A DNA stretch of 64,000 bases from Sphingomonas limnosediminicola (GCF_039537965.1 NZ_BAABBM010000001.1:2331501-2395500), one strand, 5' to 3'; shown: positions 16,777-25,689, counted from the first letter of the stretch. Program-made: numbers and translations. Notes: a model not told the origin generated them from the letters alone.

Positions 16777-17329
16777 GCCACTCCACTGCCGCCTCGATAC
16801 GATTGGCGCGGGTTGCGTCTTGCTTCGCTTCGGAAATCCATTCGCAATAGTCGCGCTGCGCTGAAGGGGGGAAGCCTTCGAGCGTGGCTTTCGCCTTGGG
16901 CGCTTTGGCTAGCGCGGCGGCGAATTCCGGGTGCATGGACGGAGTGGGCTTTGGCTCGTGCTTGGGCTTGCGCGGCGCCGGTGCGGCCTTGGCGAGCTCG
17001 GCGGCTTCGCGGATGAGGCGATCGAGCTCGGCATCGGGCGGAAGCTCTTCGAGCGACTTGATTTTGCCGAACTGGCCCATGGCGCCGACTGTATCGTGGC
17101 TCGAATAGAGTTCCTGGCCCCGCCAGAAATTGAGCGCCGTATGCGCTTTGAATGCAGCGGTAATCAGGACGATCTTACCGCCGACGGTATAGGCCGGCAT
17201 GCTCCATTTGATCGCCTCCTCGACGTCGGGAAGTACGGCGTGAACGCGTTCCCGGACATGTTCGAGAATGGGTTTCGCGAAAAGCTGCGCCTTCGCGATG
17301 TAGGCATCGATGCGCGGCTCGCGGCTCAG
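16733..17329 (-). CDS. DUF1801 / YdeI-OmpD-associated family protein, CTG start
   Basis: 198 residues if read from the CTG at 17329. An N-terminal DUF1801 domain (SREPRIDAYIAKA to about residue 110, including WSMPAYTVGGKIV) is joined to a C-terminal YdeI/OmpD-associated domain (from MHPEF, ending RRHWKYQKC). Reading from the first ATG (17200) would delete the conserved first 43 residues. No ATG, GTG or TTG lies in frame before it. The CTG overlaps the upstream stop as CTGA and has GGAGGAGG six bases before it, so CTG initiation is inferred. Function poorly known; YdeI proteins are linked to antimicrobial peptide or acid tolerance. Confidence 0.8.
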   Translation of the reverse strand: MSREPRIDAYIAKAQLFAKPILEHVRERVHAVLPDVEEAIKWSMPAYTVGGKIVLITAAFKAHTALNFWRGQELYSSHDTVGAMGQFGKIKSLEELPPDAELDRLIREAAELAKAAPAPRKPKHEPKPTPSMHPEFAAALAKAPKAKATLEGFPPSAQRDYCEWISEAKQDATRANRIEAAVEWLSEGKRRHWKYQKC

Positions 17330-17547
17330 AGAATGCCTCCTCCGAGCATCAGACGGACGACGCCGATTACAATGACGAACAGGTTGAGGTTACGCCCCGA
17401 CGTGCTGCGCGAAATCATGCCGACCGCGGCGCCGATAATGGCGAGCGGGATGATCAGCCAGTTGGCCCAGCCGAGGAGCGGGATGAAGGCGACCAGGGCA
17501 CAGATGAATGCGACGGCGCCGATGATGAGTGAAACGATGTTGAACAT
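17326..17547 (-). CDS. Small conserved membrane protein
   Basis: 73 residues, strongly hydrophobic: helices at about 3-21, 25-46 and 53-70, with GISRSTSGRN-like polar turn between the last two and a glycine-rich end (LMLGGGIL). Probably an inner-membrane protein of unknown role. It lies 16 bases after rarD, and its stop overlaps the CTG start of the next gene. Confidence 0.75.
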   Translation of the reverse strand: MFNIVSLIIGAVAFICALVAFIPLLGWANWLIIPLAIIGAAVGMISRSTSGRNLNLFVIVIGVVRLMLGGGIL

Positions 17548-17563
17548 GGGTTGCTGCCTATCA

Positions 17564-18484
17564 TCATTCGGGCGCCTGCGGCAGTTCCTCTTGTGCAGGC
17601 GGCGTGCGCAGCAGCGCGATCGTGTAGAGGGCCAGCCCGACCCAGATCGCCGGGAAGGCGACGGCGTGGGCAAGCGCGACCTTCTCCCCGTAGAGCAGGA
17701 CGGCGATCAGGAACTGTAGCGTCGGCGCGATGAACTGCAGCATGCCAAGCGTCGAATAAGCGAGCCTTCGCGCGGCGACGGTGAACAGAATCAGCGGCGT
17801 GGTTGAAACGATCCCGGACAGGACCAGCAGGGTCGTGTCGACGGTCGTGGTCCCGATGACACTCGCGCCGCCGCTGGATCGCCAGGCGAGCCAGCCGATC
17901 GCGAGCGGGAACAGGATCGCGGTTTCGATGCCGAGGCCCGTAAGCGCGTCGGCCGCGACGACTTTGCGGAGGAGGCCATAGAGCGCGAAACTGGCGCACA
18001 GGCTGAGGCTGATCCACAACTGGCCGAGCGCACCAGCGGCGAGGACGCAGATGCCCGCGGCGGCGAGCACCACGGCGCCCCATTGCAAGCGGTTCAAACG
18101 CTCGTGCAGCACGAAGCGCCCGAGCAGGACGTTGGCGAGCGGGTTGAGATAATAGCCGAAGCTGGCGGCTAGGATGTGGCCGCTAGTCACGGCGTAGACA
18201 TAAAGTAGCCAATTGACGCCGATGAGCAGCGCCGTAAGCGCCAGGATACCGAGCGTTCTGGGCTGGGTAATCGCCGCGCGCACCTTGGCGAAGCTTCTGG
18301 AAGCGAGGATGAGAAGGGTCAGGAACGGCAGCGACCAGAGGACGCGATGAGCCACGATGTCGAATGCCGGGACGCCCGCGAGCGCCTTGAAGTAAATGGG
18401 AAGGACGCCCCACAGGCCGTAGGCACCGACCCCGTACAACAGGCCCTTGCGCGGTAGATGTCCCTCATGTTTGCGTGCGTTCAT
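17564..18484 (-). CDS. rarD: EamA family transporter RarD
   Basis: 306 residues, ten membrane helices in two EamA repeats. The RarD signature is clear near the start (KGLLYGVGAYGLWGVLPIYF) and at YYLNPLANVLLG and LQFIAPTLQF. A drug/metabolite exporter; the E. coli protein was named for chloramphenicol sensitivity but its physiological substrate is unknown. The ATG at 18484 is chosen; the upstream extension is polar and unlike the family. First gene of a three-gene minus-strand unit. Confidence 0.9.
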   Translation of the reverse strand: MNARKHEGHLPRKGLLYGVGAYGLWGVLPIYFKALAGVPAFDIVAHRVLWSLPFLTLLILASRSFAKVRAAITQPRTLGILALTALLIGVNWLLYVYAVTSGHILAASFGYYLNPLANVLLGRFVLHERLNRLQWGAVVLAAAGICVLAAGALGQLWISLSLCASFALYGLLRKVVAADALTGLGIETAILFPLAIGWLAWRSSGGASVIGTTTVDTTLLVLSGIVSTTPLILFTVAARRLAYSTLGMLQFIAPTLQFLIAVLLYGEKVALAHAVAFPAIWVGLALYTIALLRTPPAQEELPQAPE

Positions 18485-18528
18485 TCCGCCGCGATTAGAG
18501 GGCGTGAGGGCGTAGTTAAAGCGCACGG

Positions 18529-18543
18529 TTAACCAATCGTTAG
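18529..18543. promoter_or_regulatory. CtrA-like site, one mismatch
   Basis: TTAA-CCAATCG-TTAG fits the CtrA full-site pattern TTAA-N7-TTAA except for the last base. It lies between the divergent rarD and DUF4893 genes. Weak evidence on its own; noted because a SciP homologue, a CtrA partner, is encoded in the same window. Confidence 0.3.
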
Positions 18544-18594
18544 TTGATAGTTGGTGATCGGCATGTTTTGGATTCCAGCGAGGGAGCAAGAGGC

Positions 18595-19290
18595 TTGCCG
18601 GCGATCGACACCAATGTTCGTACTCGCGTCCGACTTGGAACGCTGATCGCTGTTGCCCTGCTTGCGTCGGGCTGTGAAACCAAGCCGACGCGCCCGCCCG
18701 GCGTTCGTCCGGTGGTCACGGTGGAACCGCCGGCCAAGTCCGAAGCCTGGAAGAAACTGGCAACCGCAGCCGATCAGAATCGCATCGCGCGGCTCGATTC
18801 GGCGTGGCAGCAGGCACTCACCGAAGCGGGAAAGAGCTTCACGGGCGAGATCCGCAAGGAAGGGGCTTTGCTGAAGCCGCAGGCGGCGTTGCCGCGACCG
18901 GCGCCGACGCCGGGAAGCTATAATTGCCGGCTGATCAAGCTGGGCCAGGCGGTGCCGAAGACGCGGGCATACGAAAGCTTCAAACCCTTCTTCTGCTACG
19001 TCGAGGTCGAGGGCGACTTGCTGACGATCGTCAAGCAGACGGGCAGCCAGCGTCCGGCCGGGCGTTTATGGGAAGACGACAGTTCGGAGAGGCTGATTTT
19101 CCTTGGCAGCCTGGCGCTTGGCGACGAGCAGATGCCTGTCGCTTATGGCGACGACCCCAAGCGCGACATGGCCGGCGTGCTGGAACGGATCGCGCCGTTC
19201 AAATGGCGGTTGGTCATTCCGTGGCCGCAGAGCACGTCGAAGCTCGACGTGTTTGAACTGACGCCGGTCGCGCAGCAACCGCAGGGATGA
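18595..19290 (+). CDS. DUF4893 domain lipoprotein
   Basis: 231 residues from a TTG start that has GGGAG eight bases upstream. The signal sequence ends in lipobox LLASGC (C27). The rest is one DUF4893 domain (SEAWKKLATAADQNRIARLD to VFELTP), a family found mainly in sphingomonads, of unknown function, exported to the periplasm. First gene of a coupled run; its stop overlaps the next ATG (ATGA). Confidence 0.85.
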   Translation: MPAIDTNVRTRVRLGTLIAVALLASGCETKPTRPPGVRPVVTVEPPAKSEAWKKLATAADQNRIARLDSAWQQALTEAGKSFTGEIRKEGALLKPQAALPRPAPTPGSYNCRLIKLGQAVPKTRAYESFKPFFCYVEVEGDLLTIVKQTGSQRPAGRLWEDDSSERLIFLGSLALGDEQMPVAYGDDPKRDMAGVLERIAPFKWRLVIPWPQSTSKLDVFELTPVAQQPQG

Positions 19291-19661
19291 ATGACGACAC
19301 GGCAGGGTTGCTGGCCGACCCTGCGGAGGTGCGTGCAATCCTGATCTCGTCGGCCCAAGCGGGCGAATCGATCACATATTCAGAGACGCTGGCATTGCTT
19401 GGCCACCATTTCACGCGGCCGAAGATGCGGGCGTTGTGCAAGGTGCTCGCCTTTGTCGACGACGAGGCGGAGAAGCGCGGCGAGCCTGAGCTGGCTGTGC
19501 TAGTCGTGCGGCAGTCGGACCGCTTGCCGGGGCAAGGCTGGTGGATCGGTGGCGCGAAGAAGCATGGCTATACCGGCCAGTGGGAAGGGCCCAAGGCAGC
19601 ACGGCTGATCCGCAAGCTGCAGCAACAGGCCTTTGCACATTGGGCGGGACGAGACGCCTAG
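19287..19661 (+). CDS. Conserved protein of unknown function
   Basis: 124 residues, no signal or membrane segment. It looks like a small globular protein: a helical half (PAEVRAILISSAQAG, RPKMRALCKVLAFVDDEAEKRG) followed by a strand-rich half with LAVLVVRQSD and GQGWWIGG. I recognise it only as a typical sphingomonad conserved protein. Coupled to the DUF4893 gene by ATGA and 22 bases before the pseudouridine synthase. Confidence 0.8.
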   Translation: MNDDTAGLLADPAEVRAILISSAQAGESITYSETLALLGHHFTRPKMRALCKVLAFVDDEAEKRGEPELAVLVVRQSDRLPGQGWWIGGAKKHGYTGQWEGPKAARLIRKLQQQAFAHWAGRDA

Positions 19662-19683
19662 CATTCGCTAGGAAGCGCGCCCC

Positions 19684-20757
19684 ATGGCCGAGGCACGCAC
19701 TTACATCGTTACCGACGACGACGACGGAATCCGTTTGGACCGCTGGTTTAAGCGGCACATGCCGGACGTCAGCTTCAACCTCGTCTCGCGCTGGTCGCGG
19801 ACGGGGCAGCTGCGGGTCAACGGGAACAAGGCTGTCCCCGGCGACCGGATTGAGGCTGGGCAGGAAATCCGCGTTCCTCCGGCCGAGACGACGCCCGCCC
19901 GCACTGGCAAGCCCGTCCGCAAACGTGTCGACCTCACCGAGGACGAAGTCCGCTACGTCCGCGAAATGGTGATCCATGAGGACCCTCACGCCTTCGTGCT
20001 CAACAAGCCGCCGGGGCTGGCGACGCAGGGCGGGACCAAGACGACGCAGCATCTCGACCGCCTGCTCGACGGGCTCGGCGACGATCGTGGGCGGCCCAAG
20101 TTGGTGCACCGGCTCGACAAGGATACGTCGGGGGCGCTGCTGGTGGCGCGCACGGCGCGCTCGGCCGGGCACTTCGCGAAGGCCTTTTCGGGGCGGACTG
20201 CGAAGAAGGTCTATTGGGCGCTAGTCGTCGGCAAGCCCGATTCCGACGAAGGCACGATCGATGCGCCGCTCGCCAAGCAGCCGGGAACGGGCGGTGAAAA
20301 GATGCATATCGACGAGGAGCATGGGCTTCCGGCGAAGACGCGTTTCCGTATCATCGATCATGCCGGCAATCGCGCGGCCTGGGTCGAGCTGCAGCCGCTG
20401 ACCGGCCGTACACATCAGCTGCGCGCGCACATGGCGGCGATCGGCCATCCGATCGTCGGCGATGCGAAATATGGCGGGCCTGAGGCGTTCCTTACCGGCG
20501 GAATCAGCCGGAAGATGCACCTGCACGCCCGCCGCATCCGTATCGATGCGCCCGAGGGCGGCAAAATCGACGTGACCGCGCCGCTGCCGGTGCATTTCGC
20601 CGAAAGCCTTTCGACCCTGGGTTTCGTGGAGGCCGCGGGCGACCGCGTGCCGCCGCCGCGTCCGCAACCGGGCTTCAAGGCCAAGCGGGTGCCGAGTGAC
20701 AAACGCCGAGGCGAGCGGCGCTCGCGGGGGGCGCAGCCGAAGGCCAAGCGCCGGTGA
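19684..20757 (+). CDS. rluC: RluA-family rRNA pseudouridine synthase (RluC-like)
   Basis: 357 residues. An N-terminal S4 RNA-binding domain (LDRWFKRHMPDVS, RVNGNKAVPGDRI) precedes the RluA catalytic domain with D145 in HRLDKDTSGALL, plus GRTHQLRAHMAAIGHPIVGD. It isomerises uridines in 23S rRNA. A basic lysine/arginine-rich tail follows residue 325. RluC is the best guess from the S4 domain; RluD-type specificity cannot be excluded. The stop overlaps the next GTG (GTGA). Confidence 0.87.
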   Translation: MAEARTYIVTDDDDGIRLDRWFKRHMPDVSFNLVSRWSRTGQLRVNGNKAVPGDRIEAGQEIRVPPAETTPARTGKPVRKRVDLTEDEVRYVREMVIHEDPHAFVLNKPPGLATQGGTKTTQHLDRLLDGLGDDRGRPKLVHRLDKDTSGALLVARTARSAGHFAKAFSGRTAKKVYWALVVGKPDSDEGTIDAPLAKQPGTGGEKMHIDEEHGLPAKTRFRIIDHAGNRAAWVELQPLTGRTHQLRAHMAAIGHPIVGDAKYGGPEAFLTGGISRKMHLHARRIRIDAPEGGKIDVTAPLPVHFAESLSTLGFVEAAGDRVPPPRPQPGFKAKRVPSDKRRGERRSRGAQPKAKRR

Positions 20758-21419
20758 ACCGACTGGCGATCTTCGATTGCGACGGGACCTTGGTAGACAG
20801 CGGCGCGACGATCTTCGCGGCGCTGAAGGTCAGCCTCGAGCGCAACGGGTTGGAAGTGCCGCCGCCGGAGCAATGCCGGCGGATCATCGGGCTTAGCCTC
20901 GTCGAGGCGATCGCGACCTTGCTTCCGGCCTTGGACGCCGACCGGCACATCGACCTCGCCGAGGATTACAAGCACGCTTTCATGGACCTGCGCGCCGCAG
21001 GACGGGTGGAGGAGCCGCTTTTCGACGGCGTGATCGAGCTGCTCGACCGGTTGGAGCATGATGGATGGCTGCTCGCGGTGGCGACGGGCAAGTCCGACCG
21101 CGGACTCAAGCATTGCCTCGACAGCCACAATATCCACGCGCGCTTCGTATCGTTGCAGACGGCCGACCGGCATCCGTCGAAGCCGCATCCGTCGATGGTT
21201 CAGCAGGCGATCGCCGACGCCGGTGCTTCGCCGGAGACCAGCATCGTCGTCGGCGATACCAGCTTCGACATGGCCATGGCGGCGGCGGCGGGCGCGGCGC
21301 CCATCGGGGCCGGCTGGGGCTATCATGAGGCTGAGGAATTGATCGAAGCCGGCGCGGTGGCGGTTGCAGAGCAGCCGCTCGACGTGCTCGATCTCGTCAG
21401 GAGCCATGTTCATGGATGA
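20754..21419 (+). CDS. HAD-IA family hydrolase, phosphoglycolate phosphatase-like
   Basis: 221 residues from a GTG overlapping the upstream stop. HAD motifs: I, FDCDGTLVDS with nucleophile D8 and D10; II, VATGKS; III and IV, K184-like KPHPSMV and GDTSFDMAMAAAAG. The alpha-helical cap between motifs I and II marks the Gph-like subclass. Substrate not certain. Confidence 0.87.
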   Translation: MNRLAIFDCDGTLVDSGATIFAALKVSLERNGLEVPPPEQCRRIIGLSLVEAIATLLPALDADRHIDLAEDYKHAFMDLRAAGRVEEPLFDGVIELLDRLEHDGWLLAVATGKSDRGLKHCLDSHNIHARFVSLQTADRHPSKPHPSMVQQAIADAGASPETSIVVGDTSFDMAMAAAAGAAPIGAGWGYHEAEELIEAGAVAVAEQPLDVLDLVRSHVHG

Positions 21420-21639
21420 AGATGTCGCGAAGCGCCGGCTGCTTCTCTACATGCTGGTCCGCTTCATCGGCCTGGCGATATTCTTCCTCGGCATGGCCAT
21501 CATCTACACCGATCTGCTGCGCCCCGGCGGCTGGCCGCAGGTTGGCGCCATCGTCGCGATACTCGGCGTGATCGACTCCTTCTTTGCACCGCGACTACTG
21601 AAGCGCGCCTGGGACGAGAAGGACCGCAACGCGCAATGA
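21412..21639 (+). CDS. Small two-helix membrane protein
   Basis: 75 residues (MDEDVAKRRLLL...). Two helices at about residues 9-31 and 39-59 are followed by a charged tail KRAWDEKDRNAQ. AGGAG lies eight bases before the ATG at 21412; an ATG at 21406 is too close. It overlaps the HAD stop and is coupled to ATP12 by ATGA. Its constant place before the ATP12 gene suggests, but does not show, a role in membrane-complex assembly. Confidence 0.78.
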   Translation: MDEDVAKRRLLLYMLVRFIGLAIFFLGMAIIYTDLLRPGGWPQVGAIVAILGVIDSFFAPRLLKRAWDEKDRNAQ

Positions 21640-22331
21640 AGCGCTTCTGGAAGGAAGTGCTGGTCATCCGGGAGGATGACGGCTGGGGCATTCAACTTGA
21701 CGGACGGCCGGTGAAGACGCCGGCACGCGCGCCCTTGCTGGTGCCGAGCGAGGCGCTGGCAAATGCGATTGGCGAGGAATGGCGATCGGTTGCGGAGGAT
21801 ATCGACCCTCGCGCGATGCCGCTGACCGGGCTCGCCAATGCGGCGATCGACCGGGTTTCCGCAGGCAGGCAGGCCTTTGCCGAGGGATTGGCGCGCTACG
21901 CCGCGGCCGACCTTGCCTGCTACCGAGCGGAGGGACCACGCGCGCTTGTTATGCGGCAGGAGCAGGACTGGGACCCGCTGCTTGCCTGGGCGCGGCGGCG
22001 CTACGACGTCGACTTCACGACGACCTCTGGGATCATGCACGTCGGCCAGCCGGAAGCCACCTTCGAACGGCTGTCGCATGCGGTGTCGACGCTCGATCCG
22101 TTTCACCTGGCCGGGCTTGCGCCCTTGGTGACGATCGGCGGATCTTTGGTCGCGGCGCTCGCGGTCCTCGAAAAGGCGATGATGCCCGAGCAGGCGTGGG
22201 CGGCGGTCAGCCTGGATGAAACTTGGCAGCTCGAACAATGGGGATCGGACGCGGAGGCCGAGGCCGCGCTGGAGAACCGGCGCCGCGAATTCTTCGCGGC
22301 TGCAACATTCCTCGAACTGCTCGACGCTTAG
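21636..22331 (+). CDS. ATP12 family F1-ATPase assembly chaperone
   Basis: 231 residues, the bacterial form of the mitochondrial Atp12 chaperone that binds the F1 alpha subunit before hexamer assembly. Characteristic segments: IQLDGRPVKTPARAPL, EWRSVAEDIDPRAMPLTGLANAAID, ACYRAEGPRALVMRQ and late SLDETWQLEQWG. Restricted to alphaproteobacteria and mitochondria, which supports the taxonomic call. Its stop overlaps that of the convergent gmk gene. Confidence 0.92.
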   Translation: MKRFWKEVLVIREDDGWGIQLDGRPVKTPARAPLLVPSEALANAIGEEWRSVAEDIDPRAMPLTGLANAAIDRVSAGRQAFAEGLARYAAADLACYRAEGPRALVMRQEQDWDPLLAWARRRYDVDFTTTSGIMHVGQPEATFERLSHAVSTLDPFHLAGLAPLVTIGGSLVAALAVLEKAMMPEQAWAAVSLDETWQLEQWGSDAEAEAALENRRREFFAAATFLELLDA

Positions 22332-22969
22332 TGCGCGGGGCCGATGAGGTCCCGGACGAAAGTCACCAGCCCGATCTGCCGGGTACGCTTCAGGCGCTCG
22401 GCCGCGACAATGGCGCGGACCTGATCGAGGCACTGATCCATGTCGCGGTTGACCAGAACATACTCATACTCCGGCCAGTGACTGATCTCGGCGGCAGCGC
22501 GTGACATGCGGTCGGAAATAACCTCGTCGCTGTCGGTCCCTCTGCTGCGCAGGCGCCGCTCGAGCTCATCCATCGAAGGGGGGAGGATGAAGATCGAAAC
22601 GAGGTCCTCGCCCATGGCGGCCTGAAGCTGCTGGGTTCCCTGCCAGTCGATGTCGAACAGGATGTCGCGGCCTTGGCGGAGCGCCTGCTTCACCGGCGCC
22701 TTGGGCGTGCCGTAGCGGTAGCCGAAAACGGGGGCCCACTCGACGAATTCATTGTCGTTGATCATCGCGTCGAAGCCGTCGTCGTCGACGAAATGATAGT
22801 CGACGTCGTCGTCCTCACCCGGTCGCCGGGGGCGCGTCGTCGCGGAAATCGACATCGTCACATCGTCGTCCGCGTCCAGCAACATGCGGGCGATAGTGGA
22901 TTTGCCGGCACCCGAAGGAGAGGAAAGGACGATCAGGAGGCCGCGGCGATGACGGGTAGGTTGGTCCAT
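22328..22969 (-). CDS. gmk: Guanylate kinase
   Basis: 213 residues. P-loop SSPSGAGKST near residue 15, SATTRPRRPGE as the GMP-binding segment, DIDWQGTQQL and the lid RGTDSDEVISDRM. It phosphorylates GMP to GDP in nucleotide metabolism. The ATG at 22969 gives the usual family length; the upstream 24-codon extension is unsupported. Divergent from the phasin gene, convergent with ATP12 (4-base stop overlap). Confidence 0.95.
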   Translation of the reverse strand: MDQPTRHRRGLLIVLSSPSGAGKSTIARMLLDADDDVTMSISATTRPRRPGEDDDVDYHFVDDDGFDAMINDNEFVEWAPVFGYRYGTPKAPVKQALRQGRDILFDIDWQGTQQLQAAMGEDLVSIFILPPSMDELERRLRSRGTDSDEVISDRMSRAAAEISHWPEYEYVLVNRDMDQCLDQVRAIVAAERLKRTRQIGLVTFVRDLIGPAH

Positions 22970-23075
22970 GGCCGCTCTTGCTTCGGCCAATGCCGGGCCG
23001 TCAAGCGCACCAATCTTGCGACGAATTGCCGCACCGCACAAGAATTATGGTTGAAATGGTGCGGCGCAATCATTA

Positions 23076-23088
23076 TTGTGCACTGCAA
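23076..23088. promoter_or_regulatory. TGCA-rich PhaR-like operator upstream of phasin
   Basis: TTGTGCACTGCAA, a near-palindrome of TGCA-S-TGCA type, 34 bases before the phasin ATG. PhaR, the PHA-granule sensing repressor, binds TGC-rich sites before phasin genes in several proteobacteria. An 11/13 match in opposite orientation occurs at 48697-48709. PhaR itself is not in the window. Confidence 0.5.
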
Positions 23089-23121
23089 CATCAGAGAATT
23101 CAAAAGCGAGGAATGCTTACA

Positions 23122-23865
23122 ATGGCTGAAGAAACCAAGGTTCAGGCTGCGGCCGCTGCCGAAGCTCCTGCCGAGGTCGCGAAGGCGATTGCGGACACGG
23201 CCGAGAAGGTCGTTGCCGAGAGCAAGAAGACCGCTCGTCGTACCCGCGCCGCGACCACTCGTCGCGCCAAGCGCGAAGAAGTTTCCGAGAAGGCCGCCCG
23301 CAAGACGGTGCGCCGTTCGACCCGCGGCACCAGCCGCAAGACCCGTGCCGCCGCGCGCAAGGCTGCCCCGAAGGCTGCCCGTACGGCCCAGAAAAGGATT
23401 GAGACCGTGACCAACAATTTCTTCAACGGCTTTGACGCCGTTCCGGCGTTCGCGCCGTTCCAGACGATGTTCGCTGACGCCAACGAGCGCAGCCAGGATT
23501 TCGTGAAGCGTGGCCAGAAGGTCGCTGAGCAGTTTGCCGACCTCGCGCGCGCGAACGTCGAAGCGGTAGTCGAAGCCGGCCGCCTCGCCAGCGAGGGTGC
23601 CCGCTCGATCGGTCAGGACGTCGTCGCCACCAGCCGTGACGGTGTCGAGCAGGCCGCCGACGCGATCCGTTCGCTCGCCGAAGCCAAGTCGCCGACCGAG
23701 TATCTGCAGCTTCAGGGCGACTTCGCCCGCGCTTCGTTCGACCGCATGGTCGCCGAGACGTCGAAGCTCACCGAGTCGATGGTGAAGCTTGCCGGTGAAG
23801 CGTTCCAGCCGCTTTCGAATCGCGCCACGGCCAATGCCGAGCGCTTCAACACTCTCGTTGCCTGA
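23122..23865 (+). CDS. Phasin family protein with basic histone-like N-terminal region
   Basis: 247 residues. Residues about 25-92 are an Ala/Lys/Arg-rich tail (KKTARRTRAATTRRAKREE, later RGTSRKTRAAARKAAPK) like the AAKP DNA-binding tails of histone H1-like PhaF. Residues about 98-247 are a phasin_2 domain (FQTMFADANERSQDFVKRG, PTEYLQLQGDFARASFD). Phasins coat PHA granules; the basic part may tether them to DNA. In Pseudomonas PhaF the order is reversed (phasin first). GAGGA precedes the ATG by 10 bases; an ATG at 23113 is too close. Followed by a strong terminator. Confidence 0.87.
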   Translation: MAEETKVQAAAAAEAPAEVAKAIADTAEKVVAESKKTARRTRAATTRRAKREEVSEKAARKTVRRSTRGTSRKTRAAARKAAPKAARTAQKRIETVTNNFFNGFDAVPAFAPFQTMFADANERSQDFVKRGQKVAEQFADLARANVEAVVEAGRLASEGARSIGQDVVATSRDGVEQAADAIRSLAEAKSPTEYLQLQGDFARASFDRMVAETSKLTESMVKLAGEAFQPLSNRATANAERFNTLVA

Positions 23866-23899
23866 CCCTCTCCCCTCCTAAAGTCTAGGCAACGGTTCG

Positions 23900-23935
23900 G
23901 CGGTCGCTCCCAGTTGGAGCGGCCGCCTTTTTTTG
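23900..23935 (+). terminator. Rho-independent terminator after phasin
   Basis: GGCGGTCGCTCC-CAGTT-GGAGCGGCCGCC followed by TTTTTTT: a 12-base stem with one G-T pair and a T-run. It ends the phasin transcript 34 bases after its stop. Confidence 0.93.
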
Positions 23936-23991
23936 TCGCCCGACTGTGCTAGCTGCCTTGCTCCATCTCGGCTGCTTGCCATATTCTAAGG

Positions 23992-24360
23992 ATGATGGGT
24001 TTTTACGACGTGATGCGTAATCGGGTGATGATGGCTTCCGGGCCGGATGACGACGGGATCGACGATATCGAGACCGGCGTCGCAACGCGCACGCGCCCGA
24101 AGACCAAGAAGCCGTCCAACTACAAAGTGCTGATGCTCAACGACGACTACACGCCGATGGAGTTCGTCGTGCTGGTGCTTCAGCAATTCTTCTCGATGAG
24201 CATCGAGGATGCGACGCGGGTGATGCTCCAGGTCCACCAGCAGGGCGTCGCCGTCTGCGGCGTGTTCACCTACGAGGTGGCGGAAACCAAGGTTACCCAG
24301 GTGATCGACTTCGCGCGCGAGAACCAGCACCCGCTTCAGTGCACGCTCGAAAAGGCCTGA
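23992..24360 (+). CDS. clpS: ATP-dependent Clp protease adaptor ClpS
   Basis: 122 residues as called. The core is typical: [37 protein letters not shown] and [11 protein letters not shown]. ClpS delivers N-degron substrates to ClpAP. The start is unsure: the ATG at 23992 directly abuts AAGG, and the family usually begins nearer the ATG at 24031 (MASGPDDDG). The core is unaffected. Confidence 0.93.
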   Translation: MMGFYDVMRNRVMMASGPDDDGIDDIETGVATRTRPKTKKPSNYKVLMLNDDYTPMEFVVLVLQQFFSMSIEDATRVMLQVHQQGVAVCGVFTYEVAETKVTQVIDFARENQHPLQCTLEKA

Positions 24361-24405
24361 CCGCCGCCTTCTTGTAACACCGCCGTCACGCGCTAAAGCG
24401 CGGCG

Positions 24406-25689
24406 GTGGACAGTATCTGGATCAAGGGCGGGGCGAGGCTCGAGGGCGAGATCCCGATCAGCGGCGCCAAGAATGCCGCACTAACGCTCATGCCCTGCGC
24501 CCTTCTCACGGCCGAGAAGCTGACGCTCAGCAACCTGCCGCGGCTCGCGGACGTCGACACGTTCAGCCATCTGCTCAACCAGCTTGGCGTCTCCACCTCC
24601 GTCGCGGGGGTGAAGAAGGGGCAGGTGGGACGGCGCATGACGCTTCAGGCCGACGACATCGTCTCCACGGTTGCGCCCTACGACATGGTCCGGAAGATGC
24701 GAGCGTCGATCCTGGTGCTCGGCCCGATGCTTGCGCGCATGGGCGAATCGACCGTGTCGCTTCCGGGCGGCTGCGCAATCGGCGACCGTCCGATCGACCT
24801 TCACCTCAAGGCGCTCGAAGCGATGGGCGCGGAGATCGAGCTTGCCGCCGGATATGTAAAAGCTAGCGCGCCCAAGGGTCGGCTGGCGGGCGGCGACTTC
24901 AGCTTCCCGGTGGTGTCGGTCGGCGCGACCGAGAATGCGCTGATGGCGGCGGTGCTGGCGAAGGGGAAGACGCAACTGTTCAACGCCGCGCGTGAGCCGG
25001 AGATCGTTGACCTCTGCAATCTACTCGTGGCGATGGGCGCGAAGATCAAGGGCATCGGGTCCGGACACCTGATTATCGACGGCGTCGAGGCGCTTCACGG
25101 CTGCGAATATGAAGTGATGCCCGACCGCATCGAGGCGGGCAGTTATGCCTGCGCGGCGGGGATTACGGGCGGATCGCTCGACCTCATCGGCGCGCGGCCC
25201 GACGACATGCGGGCAACGCTCAACGCGCTCGCGCAATGCGGACTCGTGATCGAATTCCACAATCGCGGGATCAAGGTCAGCGCGAACGGCAAGATGAGGC
25301 CGTTGGCGCTTTCAACTTCGCCGTTCCCGGGATTTGCGACCGACATGCAGGCGCAGTTCATGGCGATGCTGTGCCTCGCCGACGGCGACAGCTTCCTCGA
25401 AGAGACAATCTTCGAGAACCGCTACATGCACGTCCCCGAACTCCGCCGCATGGGCGCGAATATCGAAGTGCACGGTCGCTCGGCGATCGTTCGCGGAGTC
25501 GAGGGATTGACCGGCGCCGCCGTCATGGCGACCGACCTGCGCGCCTCGATGAGCCTGGTGCTCGCCGGTCTGGCGGCAGAAGGCGAAACCGAAGTCCTGC
25601 GCGTCTACCACCTCGATCGCGGCTACGAACGGCTGGAAGAGAAACTCTCAGCCGTCGGAGCGACCATCGAACGGCGGAGCCAGGGCTGA
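24406..25689 (+). CDS. murA: UDP-N-acetylglucosamine 1-carboxyvinyltransferase
   Basis: 427 residues, first committed step of peptidoglycan synthesis (enolpyruvyl transfer to UDP-GlcNAc). K22 in SGAKNAAL, catalytic C123 in [12 protein letters not shown] (the fosfomycin target), and [14 protein letters not shown] are all present; C123 implies the usual sensitivity to fosfomycin. GTG start. Its stop overlaps a CTG that probably starts the PhyH gene. Confidence 0.96.
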   Translation: MDSIWIKGGARLEGEIPISGAKNAALTLMPCALLTAEKLTLSNLPRLADVDTFSHLLNQLGVSTSVAGVKKGQVGRRMTLQADDIVSTVAPYDMVRKMRASILVLGPMLARMGESTVSLPGGCAIGDRPIDLHLKALEAMGAEIELAAGYVKASAPKGRLAGGDFSFPVVSVGATENALMAAVLAKGKTQLFNAAREPEIVDLCNLLVAMGAKIKGIGSGHLIIDGVEALHGCEYEVMPDRIEAGSYACAAGITGGSLDLIGARPDDMRATLNALAQCGLVIEFHNRGIKVSANGKMRPLALSTSPFPGFATDMQAQFMAMLCLADGDSFLEETIFENRYMHVPELRRMGANIEVHGRSAIVRGVEGLTGAAVMATDLRASMSLVLAGLAAEGETEVLRVYHLDRGYERLEEKLSAVGATIERRSQG

